Shown: positions 1 to 8,028 of the stretch, in pieces
Position numbering within the stretch: the stretch's first letter is position 1
Layout of the letters: each line of letters starts with the position of its first letter
Source of the DNA: Arsukibacterium ikkense
GTDB taxonomy: Bacteria > Pseudomonadota > Gammaproteobacteria > Enterobacterales > Alteromonadaceae
Assembly: GCF_000987775.1 (NCBI RefSeq)
Contig: NZ_LAHO01000002.1
Span: 310,001 to 374,000, forward strand
Reading direction: 5' to 3'
Length of the DNA stretch: 64,000 bases
Notes under the pieces: model-generated
Seen by the model: the letters and a program-made list of their open reading frames with translations, nothing else
Told to the model about the DNA's origin: nothing
Databases searched by the model: none
Made by a program: the position numbers and the translations under genes

Positions 1-597
1 ACACAATGCTGCCAGCTCTCTGGCATAAGTAGGGCTGCCAATTTGATCAACCACCACTTTTAACGGCTCGCCCCGTTGGATTTTTTGCCAGATACTACGC
101 ACAAAATTATGACCAAATTCACTGTACAGCCAACTGGTACGCAGAATTAACCCAGCGGGCGCAATACTGAGCATCGCCTGCTCGCCTGCCAGTTTACTTT
201 TACCATAGTGATTAAGCGGTGCCGTACTATCTGTTTCAGTATAGGGCTGCTGCTTAACACCATTAAAAACATAGTCGGTACTAAAATGCAGCAGTGCTGC
301 GCCAGTGGCTTTAGCATAGTGACTGAGCACAGTCACTAACTGCTGGTTAACCTGATATGCCTGTGCAGGGTGCTGCTCGGCCTGCTCAACAGCGGTATAG
401 CCACAGGCGTTAATAATGATAGCCGGATCATGCTGCCGCAGGCAGCGCCCTAATGCTGTCTGGTCAGTAACATCCAGTGCAGCACGCGGTATAAAGCTAA
501 AGCGCTGGCGCTGCATCATGGGCAAAGCCATGGCTTCAGTTTGCAGGGCCTGCCCTAATTGCCCCGAAGCACCGAGCACCAGAATAGGCTCAGACAT
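1..597 (-). CDS. rfbD: dTDP-4-dehydrorhamnose reductase, 3' end cut by the window edge
   Basis: Last step of dTDP-L-rhamnose synthesis: NAD(P)H-dependent reduction of dTDP-4-dehydro-L-rhamnose in the cytoplasm. Reading the minus strand from the ATG at 597 gives 199 open codons running off the left edge, so the C-terminal third is missing. The N-terminus carries the Rossmann motif GASGQLG (about residues 9-15). Further in come STDYVFNG and the catalytic YGKSK (Tyr-x3-Lys of short-chain dehydrogenases), then RTSWLYSEFG and DQIGSPTYA, all typical of RmlD. The ATG lies inside the end of rfbC (8-base overlap), implying translational coupling. Function is secure from the motifs. Confidence 0.93.
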   Translation of the reverse strand, partial: MSEPILVLGASGQLGQALQTEAMALPMMQRQRFSFIPRAALDVTDQTALGRCLRQHDPAIIINACGYTAVEQAEQHPAQAYQVNQQLVTVLSHYAKATGAALLHFSTDYVFNGVKQQPYTETDSTAPLNHYGKSKLAGEQAMLSIAPAGLILRTSWLYSEFGHNFVRSIWQKIQRGEPLKVVVDQIGSPTYARELAALC

Positions 598-1165
598 TTA
601 AATCGGCAATATATTGAAAATGTGCAGCTAGCTCGCTTAGCATTGGCTGAGATAAATCTTTGGCAGATAGTCGCAGTTGTGCTGGTGCCAGAAGCCAGTT
701 AATAGCCAGGGCCGGGTCAGCATAATGCAGACCGCAATCATCAACCGGGCTGTAATAATTATCAACCTTGTACTGCACCAGAGCCTGCTCACTTAAGGTG
801 ATATAGCCATGAGCAAAGCCACGCGGTACAAAAAGTTGCCTGGCTGAATTGGCAGATAATTCAGTTGTAACATGTTGACCAAAAGTCGGGCTGCCGAAGC
901 GAATATCAACAATAATATCCAGCACTGAGCCTTGCACTACCCGCACCAGTTTTGCCTGGGCACAGGGCGGCTTTTGATAATGCAGGCCGCGTAATACGCC
1001 AAATTGTGATAAGGCTTCATTATCCTGGACAAAGCGCACACGGTAACCCAGTGCGTTGTCCAGCTGCTGTTGATGATAAGTTTCGGCAAAGTAGCCGCGC
1101 TGATCGGTATGTGCTTCCAGCTCCAGCAGCACAGCACCCGGTAACGCCAGTTTGCTGATTTTCAT
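590..1165 (-). CDS. rfbC: dTDP-4-dehydrorhamnose 3,5-epimerase
   Basis: Converts dTDP-4-dehydro-6-deoxy-glucose to dTDP-4-dehydro-L-rhamnose, the step before RfbD. The 191 residues match the usual RmlC length (about 180-190). Family landmarks are the N-terminal DQRGYFAETY, LRGLHYQ with the catalytic His, the VDIR strand, and FVPRGFAHGY of the cupin core. It overlaps rfbD by 8 bases, so the two form one unit. The upstream gene tviB is separated by a strong terminator, so rfbC probably has its own promoter in 1166-1220, where I cannot identify one with confidence. rfbA and rfbB are not in the window. Confidence 0.95.
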   Translation of the reverse strand: MKISKLALPGAVLLELEAHTDQRGYFAETYHQQQLDNALGYRVRFVQDNEALSQFGVLRGLHYQKPPCAQAKLVRVVQGSVLDIIVDIRFGSPTFGQHVTTELSANSARQLFVPRGFAHGYITLSEQALVQYKVDNYYSPVDDCGLHYADPALAINWLLAPAQLRLSAKDLSQPMLSELAAHFQYIADLNV

Positions 1166-1220
1166 AGTGTGCCGTTAATGATGTTCACCCTGCCTATCTT
1201 ACGCTAACACGCAGCAAACG

Positions 1221-1264
1221 AAAAAGGGCCAGTGTGATTTTTAACGTCACCCTGGCCCTTTTTT
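1221..1264 (-). terminator. Rho-independent terminator after tviB
   Basis: The arms AAAAAGGGCCAG and CTGGCCCTTTTT pair as a GC-rich stem, extended on the inner side by an imperfect GTGA/TCAC helix around an A/T loop. Read on the minus strand the stem ends in a T-run. It begins 12 bases after the tviB stop. The A-run on the other side means it could also stop plus-strand transcription. Confidence 0.85.
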
Positions 1265-1275
1265 GTTCGGCTGAA

Positions 1276-2553
1276 TTACAGCCTTAAATCTGCTTCATCG
1301 GCACTAAGCAGGTATTTCAGGTCGTACAGAATATGTGCGGGCTTAGCCAGGGCTTTGATACCCACCGCGCCCATCTCCCGGAATTGCTGATGCGCTACCG
1401 CCAGGATAATGGCATCGTAACTGCCTGGCTGCGGCGACTTGATTGGCGTAATGCCATACTCGTGCTCGGCCTGGCTGGCATCCACCCAGGGGTCGTATAC
1501 GTCCGGGCTTACGCCGTATTCTTTTAACTCATTGACAATATCAATTACTTTGGTATTGCGAATGTCAGGACAGTTTTCTTTAAAGGTCAGGCCCATCAGT
1601 AACACTTTGGCACCCGCAACCTGGATGCGCTTTTTCACCATGGCTTTTACCAGTTCACTGACCACATAACGGCCCATGCTGTCGTTAATCCGCCGGCCGG
1701 CCAGAATCACTTCCGGATGGTAACCTATCGACTGGGCTTTATGGGTTAAGTAGTAAGGATCAACCCCGATACAATGTCCACCCACTAAACCGGGCCGAAA
1801 TGGTAAAAAGTTCCACTTGGTGCCCGCGGCCAGTAATACCTCTTCGGTGTCGATGCCCAGTTTATTAAAAATAACCGCCAACTCATTAATCAGCGCAATA
1901 TTTAAGTCACGCTGGGTGTTTTCAATCACCTTGGCCGCTTCAGCTACCCGGATACTGCTGGCTTTATAGGTACCGGCGGTAATGATACTGGCGTATAACG
2001 CATCAACCGTGGCGGCGATGGCAGGCGTTGAACCTGATGTCACTTTTTTAATGGTGGTAACCCGGTGCTCTTTATCGCCCGGGTTAATCCGCTCCGGGCT
2101 GTAGCCGGCATAAAAGTCGATATTGTATTGCAGGCCACTGACCCGCTCGATCACCGGTATGCAATCTTCTTCGGTGGCACCGGGGTATACCGTTGACTCA
2201 TATATCACAATATCGCCGGGGCTGATGACTTTGCCCAGGGTTTCTGAGGCCTTGATTAACGGCGTTAAGTCCGGCCGGCGATGTTCGTCTATCGGCGTGG
2301 GTACCGTCACAATATAAATATTGGCACTTTTTAAATCGTCCAGCTGATGACTGAATTGCAGTTGACTGGCACTGGCCAGCTCTTCACTGCTGACTTCAAG
2401 CGTATGGTCGCTGCCGTTCTGCAGTTCGGCTACCCGCGCCTGATTAATATCAAAGCCCAGGGTCTGATAATGTTTACCGAACTCTACCGCCAGCGGCAGG
2501 CCGACATACCCCAGACCAATAATGGCCAGTTTTGCTTCTGTTAACGCTGTCAT
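1276..2553 (-). CDS. tviB: UDP-N-acetylhexosamine 6-dehydrogenase (TviB/WbpO type)
   Basis: Nucleotide-sugar dehydrogenase that oxidises C6 of UDP-GlcNAc or UDP-GalNAc to the uronic acid with two NAD+, used for Vi-like or O-antigen aminouronic acids. It has the NAD-binding [15 protein letters not shown] near the N-terminus, [14 protein letters not shown], the central [11 protein letters not shown] and the catalytic-Cys motif [12 protein letters not shown], with a C-terminal UDP-binding domain. I chose the ATG at 2553: an AAAGGAA ribosome site lies just upstream and the product is 425 residues, the family length. A longer frame opens at 2589 but would overlap tviC by 17 bases. Whether the substrate is the gluco or galacto epimer cannot be told from sequence. 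Confidence 0.9.
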   Translation of the reverse strand: MTALTEAKLAIIGLGYVGLPLAVEFGKHYQTLGFDINQARVAELQNGSDHTLEVSSEELASASQLQFSHQLDDLKSANIYIVTVPTPIDEHRRPDLTPLIKASETLGKVISPGDIVIYESTVYPGATEEDCIPVIERVSGLQYNIDFYAGYSPERINPGDKEHRVTTIKKVTSGSTPAIAATVDALYASIITAGTYKASSIRVAEAAKVIENTQRDLNIALINELAVIFNKLGIDTEEVLLAAGTKWNFLPFRPGLVGGHCIGVDPYYLTHKAQSIGYHPEVILAGRRINDSMGRYVVSELVKAMVKKRIQVAGAKVLLMGLTFKENCPDIRNTKVIDIVNELKEYGVSPDVYDPWVDASQAEHEYGITPIKSPQPGSYDAIILAVAHQQFREMGAVGIKALAKPAHILYDLKYLLSADEADLRL

Positions 2554-2572
2554 ATCATTCCTTTTGCCATAA

Positions 2573-3595
2573 TTATGCTGGTTGGGCAATGTACCAGGGC
2601 ATAGCGACCGCTAAACCTTCGTTAATAGTGTGGCTGGGCAAATACCCCAGCATCAGCCTTGCTTTGCTGACATCAGCCTGTGAATGGCGTACATCCCCGG
2701 CCCGGAAATCGACATACTGCGGGCAGTGCGGGTAAGCAACACCATTGCTGGCCAGCGCGTTTTGAATCGCGCTGAACAGCTCATTCAGGGTGGTTCTGTC
2801 ACCAACAGCTACGTTAAAAACTTCACTTTGCTCAATATTAGCTAAGGCAGCACGCAGGTTCGCCTGCACGGCATTGTCGACAAAGCAAAAATCACGGCTG
2901 GTTTCACCGTCGCCGTTGATCACCACTTTATCGCCGGCAATCATCGCAGCGGTCCATTTTGGTATAACTGCCGCATAAGCGCCATTTGGATCCTGCCGTG
3001 GCCCGAACACATTGAAATACCGCAAACCCACGCTATGAAAACCATAGCTGCGGCTGAAAACATCGGCATACAGCTCGTTGACATATTTGGTGATGGCATA
3101 GGGCGAAAGGGGTTTGCCAATATTGGCCTCTACCTTGGGCAGCGCCGGATGGTCACCATAAGTTGAACTGGAAGCAGCATAAACAAAACGCTTTACCCCC
3201 TCATCGCGGGCAGCAACCAACATATTCAGAAAACCGTCAATGTTTACTTCGTTAGTGGTAACCGGATCAGCCAGTGAGCGCGGTACTGACCCCAATGCAG
3301 CCTGATGCAGCACATAGTCAACGCCGCTAACGGCTTGCTGGCAATCTGCCGGATTGCGGATATCGCCTTTAATAAAGTGAAAACCTTGCCATTGCTCTGG
3401 GCTGACCAGGCGTTGCACTTCATCCAGATTGCGTTGGTGGCCGGTAGCAAAATTATCTAAGCCGGTAACGCGCTGGTTAGCGCTTAAAAGCGCCTGTAAT
3501 AAATTCGAACCGATAAAACCGGCACAACCGGTAACCAGCCAATGCTGCGTTGCATTACCAGTATCAAAGTCGCTGATAACTTTGCCAAAATCCAT
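2573..3595 (-). CDS. tviC: UDP-N-acetylglucosamine 4-epimerase (TviC/WbpP type)
   Basis: Extended short-chain dehydrogenase/reductase interconverting UDP-GlcNAc and UDP-GalNAc (or the uronic acids) at C4 with bound NAD+. The 340 residues carry the Rossmann motif [11 protein letters not shown] about 22 residues in, an N-terminal extension typical of WbpP/Tvi[10 protein letters not shown] with the catalytic Ser/Thr, YAITKY with catalytic Tyr and Lys, and [12 protein letters not shown]. It sits directly upstream of tviB, an order seen in Vi and P. aeruginosa O6 clusters. A plausible sigma-70 promoter lies in the 108-base gap before it. Confidence 0.9.
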   Translation of the reverse strand: MDFGKVISDFDTGNATQHWLVTGCAGFIGSNLLQALLSANQRVTGLDNFATGHQRNLDEVQRLVSPEQWQGFHFIKGDIRNPADCQQAVSGVDYVLHQAALGSVPRSLADPVTTNEVNIDGFLNMLVAARDEGVKRFVYAASSSTYGDHPALPKVEANIGKPLSPYAITKYVNELYADVFSRSYGFHSVGLRYFNVFGPRQDPNGAYAAVIPKWTAAMIAGDKVVINGDGETSRDFCFVDNAVQANLRAALANIEQSEVFNVAVGDRTTLNELFSAIQNALASNGVAYPHCPQYVDFRAGDVRHSQADVSKARLMLGYLPSHTINEGLAVAMPWYIAQPA

Positions 3596-3640
3596 TTTAT
3601 CTCCATTTGAACACTTGTTTCTTAACCTGAAAGCGACTTT

Positions 3641-3669
3641 ATCATACCATGGCTACCAAGCGGTTTTAA
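3641..3669 (-). promoter_or_regulatory. Candidate sigma-70 promoter for tviC-tviB
   Basis: On the minus strand, TTAAAA (3664-3669) and TATGAT (3641-3646) are separated by 17 bases, matching -35/-10 consensus at 4/6 and 5/6 positions. It lies between wecB and tviC, 46 bases before the tviC start, so tviC-tviB could be transcribed independently of wecB. The call rests on consensus match alone. Confidence 0.4.
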
Positions 3670-3703
3670 ACTACTGTTTAGTCAGGCAGATCGCTGCTTA
3701 TAG

Positions 3704-4840
3704 CTATGAATTTAGCGCCAGCTGCTGCTTAATTGCCGCAACAATACGCTGGCACGCCTGGCCATCACCATAGGGGTTATGAGCAAAACTCATGCTTTGA
3801 TAATAATCGTTATCGGTCAGTAACCGGCTAACCTGCTCCACAATTTTCTGCCGATCAGTCCCCACCAGTTTTACCGTACCGGCAGTGACAGCTTCAGGCC
3901 GCTCTGTGGTATCGCGCATTACCAGCACCGGTTTGCCAAGCGATGGCGCTTCTTCCTGGATGCCACCTGAGTCAGTTAATACGATGGTGGCATTACTCAT
4001 TAAATAGACAAATGGCAGGTAATCTTGTGGCGGAATAAGATGCACATTACTGACATCACTTAATAGCCGGTAAACTGGTTCGCGCACATTAGGATTTAAA
4101 TGCACCGGATAAACAATATCGCAATCCGGGAAGGTTTTGGCCAAATCAGCCAGGGCCGCACAAATTTGCTCAAAACCATCGCCAAAACTTTCGCGGCGGT
4201 GGCCGGTAACCAGAATTAAACGCCGGCCATGCTGGCCATAAGGAAACTGGCTGGCAAAGGCGCGGTTTAGCTTGTCATCCTGGCCAATTTTGCTGACAAC
4301 CTGCAACAAGGCATCGATTACCGTGTTACCGGTAACGATAATGCTGGCAGCAGCAACGTTTTCGGCCCGTAAATTAGCGGCAGAGGTTGCAGTAGGCGCA
4401 AAATGTAAGCGCGTCAGAGCACCGGTTAATTTGCGGTTTGCTTCTTCCGGCCAGGGGCTGTATATATTGCCGGTTCTAAGCCCTGCTTCGACATGGCCCA
4501 CCGCAATTTTTTCATAGTAACAGGCCAGCGCCGCAGCAAAAGTAGTACTGGTATCACCGTGCACCAGCACAATGTCGGGCTGAAAATCACGCAATACCGG
4601 CTTAATTTTCAGTAAAATGCTGGTGGTAACGTCATACAAGTCCTGGCCGGCTTTCATAATCGCCAGATCATATTCCGGTTCTATGGCAAACAGGCTAAGC
4701 ACCTGATCCAGCATCTCGCGATGTTGGCCGGTAACACATACCCGGCTGTCTATTGTGCTGTCGGCTTTTAGTAAATTGACCAGCGGCGCCATTTTAATGG
4801 CCTCGGGCCGGGTACCAAATACGCTGAGTACTTTAATCAT
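3704..4840 (-). CDS. wecB: Non-hydrolysing UDP-N-acetylglucosamine 2-epimerase
   Basis: Interconverts UDP-GlcNAc and UDP-ManNAc in the cytoplasm, feeding ManNAc or ManNAcA into surface polysaccharide. Length (378) and motifs are typical: [13 protein letters not shown] at the N-terminus, [10 protein letters not shown] followed by PEEANR, VTGHRRE, and [11 protein letters not shown] in the nucleotide-binding second half of the GT-B-like fold. The start has an AAAAGGA site just upstream. With tviB and tviC it makes a small HexNAc-interconversion set; the glycosyltransferases that would use the products are not in this window. Confidence 0.94.
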   Translation of the reverse strand: MIKVLSVFGTRPEAIKMAPLVNLLKADSTIDSRVCVTGQHREMLDQVLSLFAIEPEYDLAIMKAGQDLYDVTTSILLKIKPVLRDFQPDIVLVHGDTSTTFAAALACYYEKIAVGHVEAGLRTGNIYSPWPEEANRKLTGALTRLHFAPTATSAANLRAENVAAASIIVTGNTVIDALLQVVSKIGQDDKLNRAFASQFPYGQHGRRLILVTGHRRESFGDGFEQICAALADLAKTFPDCDIVYPVHLNPNVREPVYRLLSDVSNVHLIPPQDYLPFVYLMSNATIVLTDSGGIQEEAPSLGKPVLVMRDTTERPEAVTAGTVKLVGTDRQKIVEQVSRLLTDNDYYQSMSFAHNPYGDGQACQRIVAAIKQQLALNS

Positions 4841-4933
4841 AAAAGTCCTTTTAAAGTACTCCGCCCCCTTTTCAGACCCTGTTTACTTTTTAAACAAAGC
4901 AATAACGCTAAAAAGGCGGCAGAGTTAAGTTAT

Positions 4934-5767
4934 TCACTGAAATTCGTCAAGGAAGTCGAGCATATCATCATCTAACTCCTCTTCCTCGGGCTTAGGTGGA
5001 TTGCCATCGTAAATTTTGAACTGCTGGCGCTGAAAGTAAGACTCTTTGATAAAGGCATAGGGGTCAAGGGAATCGTCCAGCATTTGCTCCAGGTTCATTA
5101 ATTGCTCACGGCTATCCAACGCATTAATAGCATAACGGGTAATGGTTAGCGGTGTATTCAGTAAGCCCAGTGGAAAATACAAACCATCTACAATGCCACC
5201 TGCAGTGCCGCGCACTGTGGTTGGCCCTCTGGCCGGGATCATCAGAAAGGCACCATCGCCGACGCCCCATACCGCCAGGGTCTGGTTAAAATCTTCATCA
5301 GCTTGTGCCAAACCAATTTGCGTGGCGACATCAAACAAGCCCAATACCCCTACCGTAGAATTCACTAAAAAACGCCCGGCGCTAACCGCCGCTTTACCAG
5401 GTTTGCCTTGCAGTAAACCATTAACAAAACTGGCCGGCTCATTCAGGTTTTCCACCACGTTAATCAAGCCCTTACGAGCGGGTTTAGGTACCACTGTCAT
5501 ATAACCGACGGTTGCAGGTCGCAGCAGGTATTTATCCAGCACATCGTAGTTAAAATCCCATAATGGCCGGTTAATTCGTTCCAGCGGATCGCGTGGGTCG
5601 ACGTAAGGCACTGCCTGTACCGTAGCGGCTTCTGCCGCCTCACGATAGTCGTTGTCCTGGCTGACCTGCAGCCAGGGTTCAGGCTTGCTGGCGCAGCCAG
5701 TTAGCAGCAACAGTACCGCGATCAACAAGCTTGATAACAAACAGCGCTGGGGTTTAAATACGACCAT
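4934..5767 (-). CDS. mlaA: MlaA (VacJ) family outer-membrane lipoprotein
   Basis: MlaA works with an outer-membrane porin to remove mislocalised phospholipids from the outer leaflet and pass them to periplasmic MlaC. The 277 residues begin with a lipoprotein signal, hydrophobic residues 10-22 followed by the lipobox L-T-G-C with Cys25. The MlaA core includes DPLERINRPLWDFNYDVLDKYL, NLNEPASFVNGLLQG, FLVNSTVGVLGLFD and PARGPTTVRG. The C-terminus is acidic (EEEELDDDMLDFLDE). The start lies one base after the ccmI stop, so it appears to be the last gene of the ccm operon. The other mla genes are not present. Confidence 0.9.
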   Translation of the reverse strand: MVVFKPQRCLLSSLLIAVLLLLTGCASKPEPWLQVSQDNDYREAAEAATVQAVPYVDPRDPLERINRPLWDFNYDVLDKYLLRPATVGYMTVVPKPARKGLINVVENLNEPASFVNGLLQGKPGKAAVSAGRFLVNSTVGVLGLFDVATQIGLAQADEDFNQTLAVWGVGDGAFLMIPARGPTTVRGTAGGIVDGLYFPLGLLNTPLTITRYAINALDSREQLMNLEQMLDDSLDPYAFIKESYFQRQQFKIYDGNPPKPEEEELDDDMLDFLDEFQ

Positions 5768-5768
5768 G

Positions 5769-6974
5769 TCAGGGTTCCAAAGTCAGCGCGACGCTGAGTT
5801 TTATGTCAGTAAAGGTAAGTACGTCTGATTCTACCTGCACATCGCCTGGCATTTGCTCCACAGTGCCGGACTGTGACATTCTGGCCACCACGACTACTTG
5901 CTCAGCGTTACTCAGATTCCAGTCAGCTTGCATTGCCATTTTTTCTGTTAGCTGTAATTCCACCTCGCCACTGGGTAAGGGGATCCGCTGCACGGCTAAC
6001 GGCAGACCAGACCCACCAATTGCCCTGGCAAACAAGAACAGGCTGGCATCCGGATTCGCCGCCGCCAGTGCCGGGTCGACGGTCAGATGGACCCGGATTT
6101 GCCGTCCCAGACTGCCGTTGCCATCCACACCCAGCTCGGTTAGCTTTGTCAGTACCAGCGGGTAGCGTGGGTCGGTTGGTTCCAGCTGCTCAGCCAGCAG
6201 ACTCCAGGCTTTTATCGCTTCGCTGTTATCGCCTTTTTCATGGGCTATCAGTGCCATTAGTGACAAGGCATCCAGGTTTTCAGGCTCTGTCAGCAGCACT
6301 CTGGCGACGGCCCGCCCGGCACGCGCCAGGTTGTCATCTCCCCCGACCACAATCAGCGCCTGTGAAAAATTCAGCAGCAGCGGAATGCGGTTGGGGCTGA
6401 GCGCCAGTGCTTTTTCGAAAGCATCAATGGCATCTTCCATCAAGCCCAGTGACATCCAGATCCGCCCCAGCAGCATCCAGGCAATAGCATCATCACCATC
6501 AGATGCCAGCTTAGTGCGAAGTGCCAGCGCGAATAAACGGGTTTCATGTTCGGATAATGGTTCGCCCTGCCCCAGCAAAGAGCGTTCACCGTAACTGGTT
6601 AAATCAATTTTGGCTTGCTGCCAGTCTGCCAACTCGCTGTAATGGCCGTTAAAACGGTAGATTAACGCCACCAGGATCAAAACAACCAGCGCCAGGCCCA
6701 GATGCCACAACCGTTGCCGTTTGGGTTGGTGATAACGCACCGTTTGCTGCTGTTGCTGGTTAAACTGCTGCTTTAACTCGGCTGCGGCAGCAGCAAAATC
6801 CTGCTCAGCCAGCTCACCGCTATCACGTGCCAGCGCCAGTAATTGCAAACGTTCTTCAAATAATTGTAATGGTGTCTGGTTATTGGCCGCACTGGCCCGG
6901 CGCGGCCAGCTGATAATAATGGCGCTAAATGCCAGCATCAGCAGGGCGGCAAACAACAACGGCCATAACATCAT
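5769..6974 (-). CDS. ccmI: Cytochrome c maturation protein CcmI (CycH-like, TPR)
   Basis: CcmI binds apocytochrome c and delivers it to the CcmF/CcmH haem-ligation complex. The 401 residues show two N-terminal membrane segments (about 2-24 and 94-112) with a cytoplasmic basic/Gln-rich loop between them, then periplasmic TPR helices (for example WMLLGRIWMSLGLMEDAIDAFEKAL). The last 120 residues are a beta-rich domain containing GSGLPLAVQR and ending in a VTLEP-like tail. It overlaps ccmH by four bases (ATGA), indicating coupled translation. CcmI is fused to CcmH in E. coli but separate here, as in Pseudomonas and Rhodobacter. Confidence 0.9.
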   Translation of the reverse strand: MMLWPLLFAALLMLAFSAIIISWPRRASAANNQTPLQLFEERLQLLALARDSGELAEQDFAAAAAELKQQFNQQQQQTVRYHQPKRQRLWHLGLALVVLILVALIYRFNGHYSELADWQQAKIDLTSYGERSLLGQGEPLSEHETRLFALALRTKLASDGDDAIAWMLLGRIWMSLGLMEDAIDAFEKALALSPNRIPLLLNFSQALIVVGGDDNLARAGRAVARVLLTEPENLDALSLMALIAHEKGDNSEAIKAWSLLAEQLEPTDPRYPLVLTKLTELGVDGNGSLGRQIRVHLTVDPALAAANPDASLFLFARAIGGSGLPLAVQRIPLPSGEVELQLTEKMAMQADWNLSNAEQVVVVARMSQSGTVEQMPGDVQVESDVLTFTDIKLSVALTLEP

Positions 6975-7444
6975 TTTTTACTCCGGTATTGATCGATCAA
7001 TTTATCCAGCTCAGCGTCAAGTTGTGCAGCGGGTTCAGCAGCCTCATTACTATCAGTGCTTAACTGCATGCGTCGGCGCTTAAACTGCAGCCAGCCTAAA
7101 CCCAGCAACATCAGCAGCGGTGCCAGCCACAACAACAAGGTGTAACGGTTAAGCGGTGGCTGATAATGTACAAAGTAACCATAGCGGTCCACCATATAAT
7201 CCAGCACCTCGGTCCGGCTGCTGCCCTGCATTACCATGTCGTAGGTTTTCTGGCGCATATCAACTGATACCACGGCATTGGAATCCGCAATATTCTGATT
7301 CTGACACTGCGGACAGCGCAGCTCGGCGGTCAGCTGTAAATACAAACGACGCTGCGTCTCATTGTCAAAGCTCAGCACCTCTTCCGTGGCCTGCACCGGC
7401 AAGGCTAGCAATAACAGTGCGAGCAAACCGCTTAGCATTCTCAT
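6971..7444 (-). CDS. ccmH: Cytochrome c-type biogenesis protein CcmH (CcmL type)
   Basis: Membrane-anchored periplasmic thiol oxidoreductase that reduces the haem-binding cysteines of apocytochrome c. The 157-residue product has a cleavable signal (about residues 1-19), the diagnostic LRCPQCQNQN with the redox pair Cys44/Cys47, and one transmembrane segment near residues 103-120, followed by a basic cytoplasmic tail. Start and stop overlap dsbE and ccmI by four bases on each side, so all three are translationally coupled. Length matches stand-alone CcmH rather than the E. coli fusion. Confidence 0.94.
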   Translation of the reverse strand: MRMLSGLLALLLLALPVQATEEVLSFDNETQRRLYLQLTAELRCPQCQNQNIADSNAVVSVDMRQKTYDMVMQGSSRTEVLDYMVDRYGYFVHYQPPLNRYTLLLWLAPLLMLLGLGWLQFKRRRMQLSTDSNEAAEPAAQLDAELDKLIDQYRSKK

Positions 7445-8028
7445 GGGTTAGCTCCGTCTTGCTGACGCCATTGCTGGTAAACCGGTGCCAGTTTATTGCG
7501 CCATACCTGCGGATTAATATCGCCAATATGATGCGAGCGCACCATGCCGTTGCTATCAATGATAAAGGTTTCGGGGGCACCGCTTACCCCTAAATCTAAC
7601 GCCAGGCTGCGCTTAACATCCAGAATATTAAACTGATACGGGTTGCCATGCTGTTGTAATTTGTTACTCACATCGGCTTGCAGTTCAGCTAAATCGAAGT
7701 GTTCGCCCAGCACTGGATCGGCAGGTAACACATAATATAAACCAACAATTTTTACACCCTGCTGGCTGAGCTCTGTCATATAGCTCAGCTCAGCATTACA
7801 GGTTGGGCACCAGGTGCCCCAGACATTCAGCAAAAAGGTTTCACCACGAAGCAGCTCAGGTTGCCACTGGTGATCGGGCTGCATCAGATCGGGCAAACTA
7901 AAGGCCGGCAATGCCCTATTAATGGTAACCGACTCACGTTCCATCGGGTTGGAAAATAACCCACTTAACAAAAACAATGCCAGGGTAAGAAACAACACCA
8001 ACGGCAGGTAAAACAGCACTTTACGCAT
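7441..8028 (-). CDS. dsbE: Thiol:disulfide interchange protein DsbE/CcmG
   Basis: Thioredoxin-fold reductase tethered in the inner membrane that keeps CcmH and apocytochrome c cysteines reduced. I take the ATG at 8028 (195 residues), preceded by GGAG and overlapping the ccmF stop. A longer frame opens at 8121 but runs far inside ccmF, and the short form starts straight into the expected membrane anchor (residues 5-25). The active site is WGTWCPTC with Cys74 and Cys77, preceded by FLLNVW as in CcmG. GAPETFIID carries the cis-Pro loop. It is cotranscribed with its partners. Confidence 0.93.
   Translation of the reverse strand: MRKVLFYLPLVLFLTLALFLLSGLFSNPMERESVTINRALPAFSLPDLMQPDHQWQPELLRGETFLLNVWGTWCPTCNAELSYMTELSQQGVKIVGLYYVLPADPVLGEHFDLAELQADVSNKLQQHGNPYQFNILDVKRSLALDLGVSGAPETFIIDSNGMVRSHHIGDINPQVWRNKLAPVYQQWRQQDGANP

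Noticed and set aside
5873..6400. Plus-strand 175-codon frame opposite ccmI
   Set aside because: No motif; ccmI is coupled to ccmH and has the expected domain layout.
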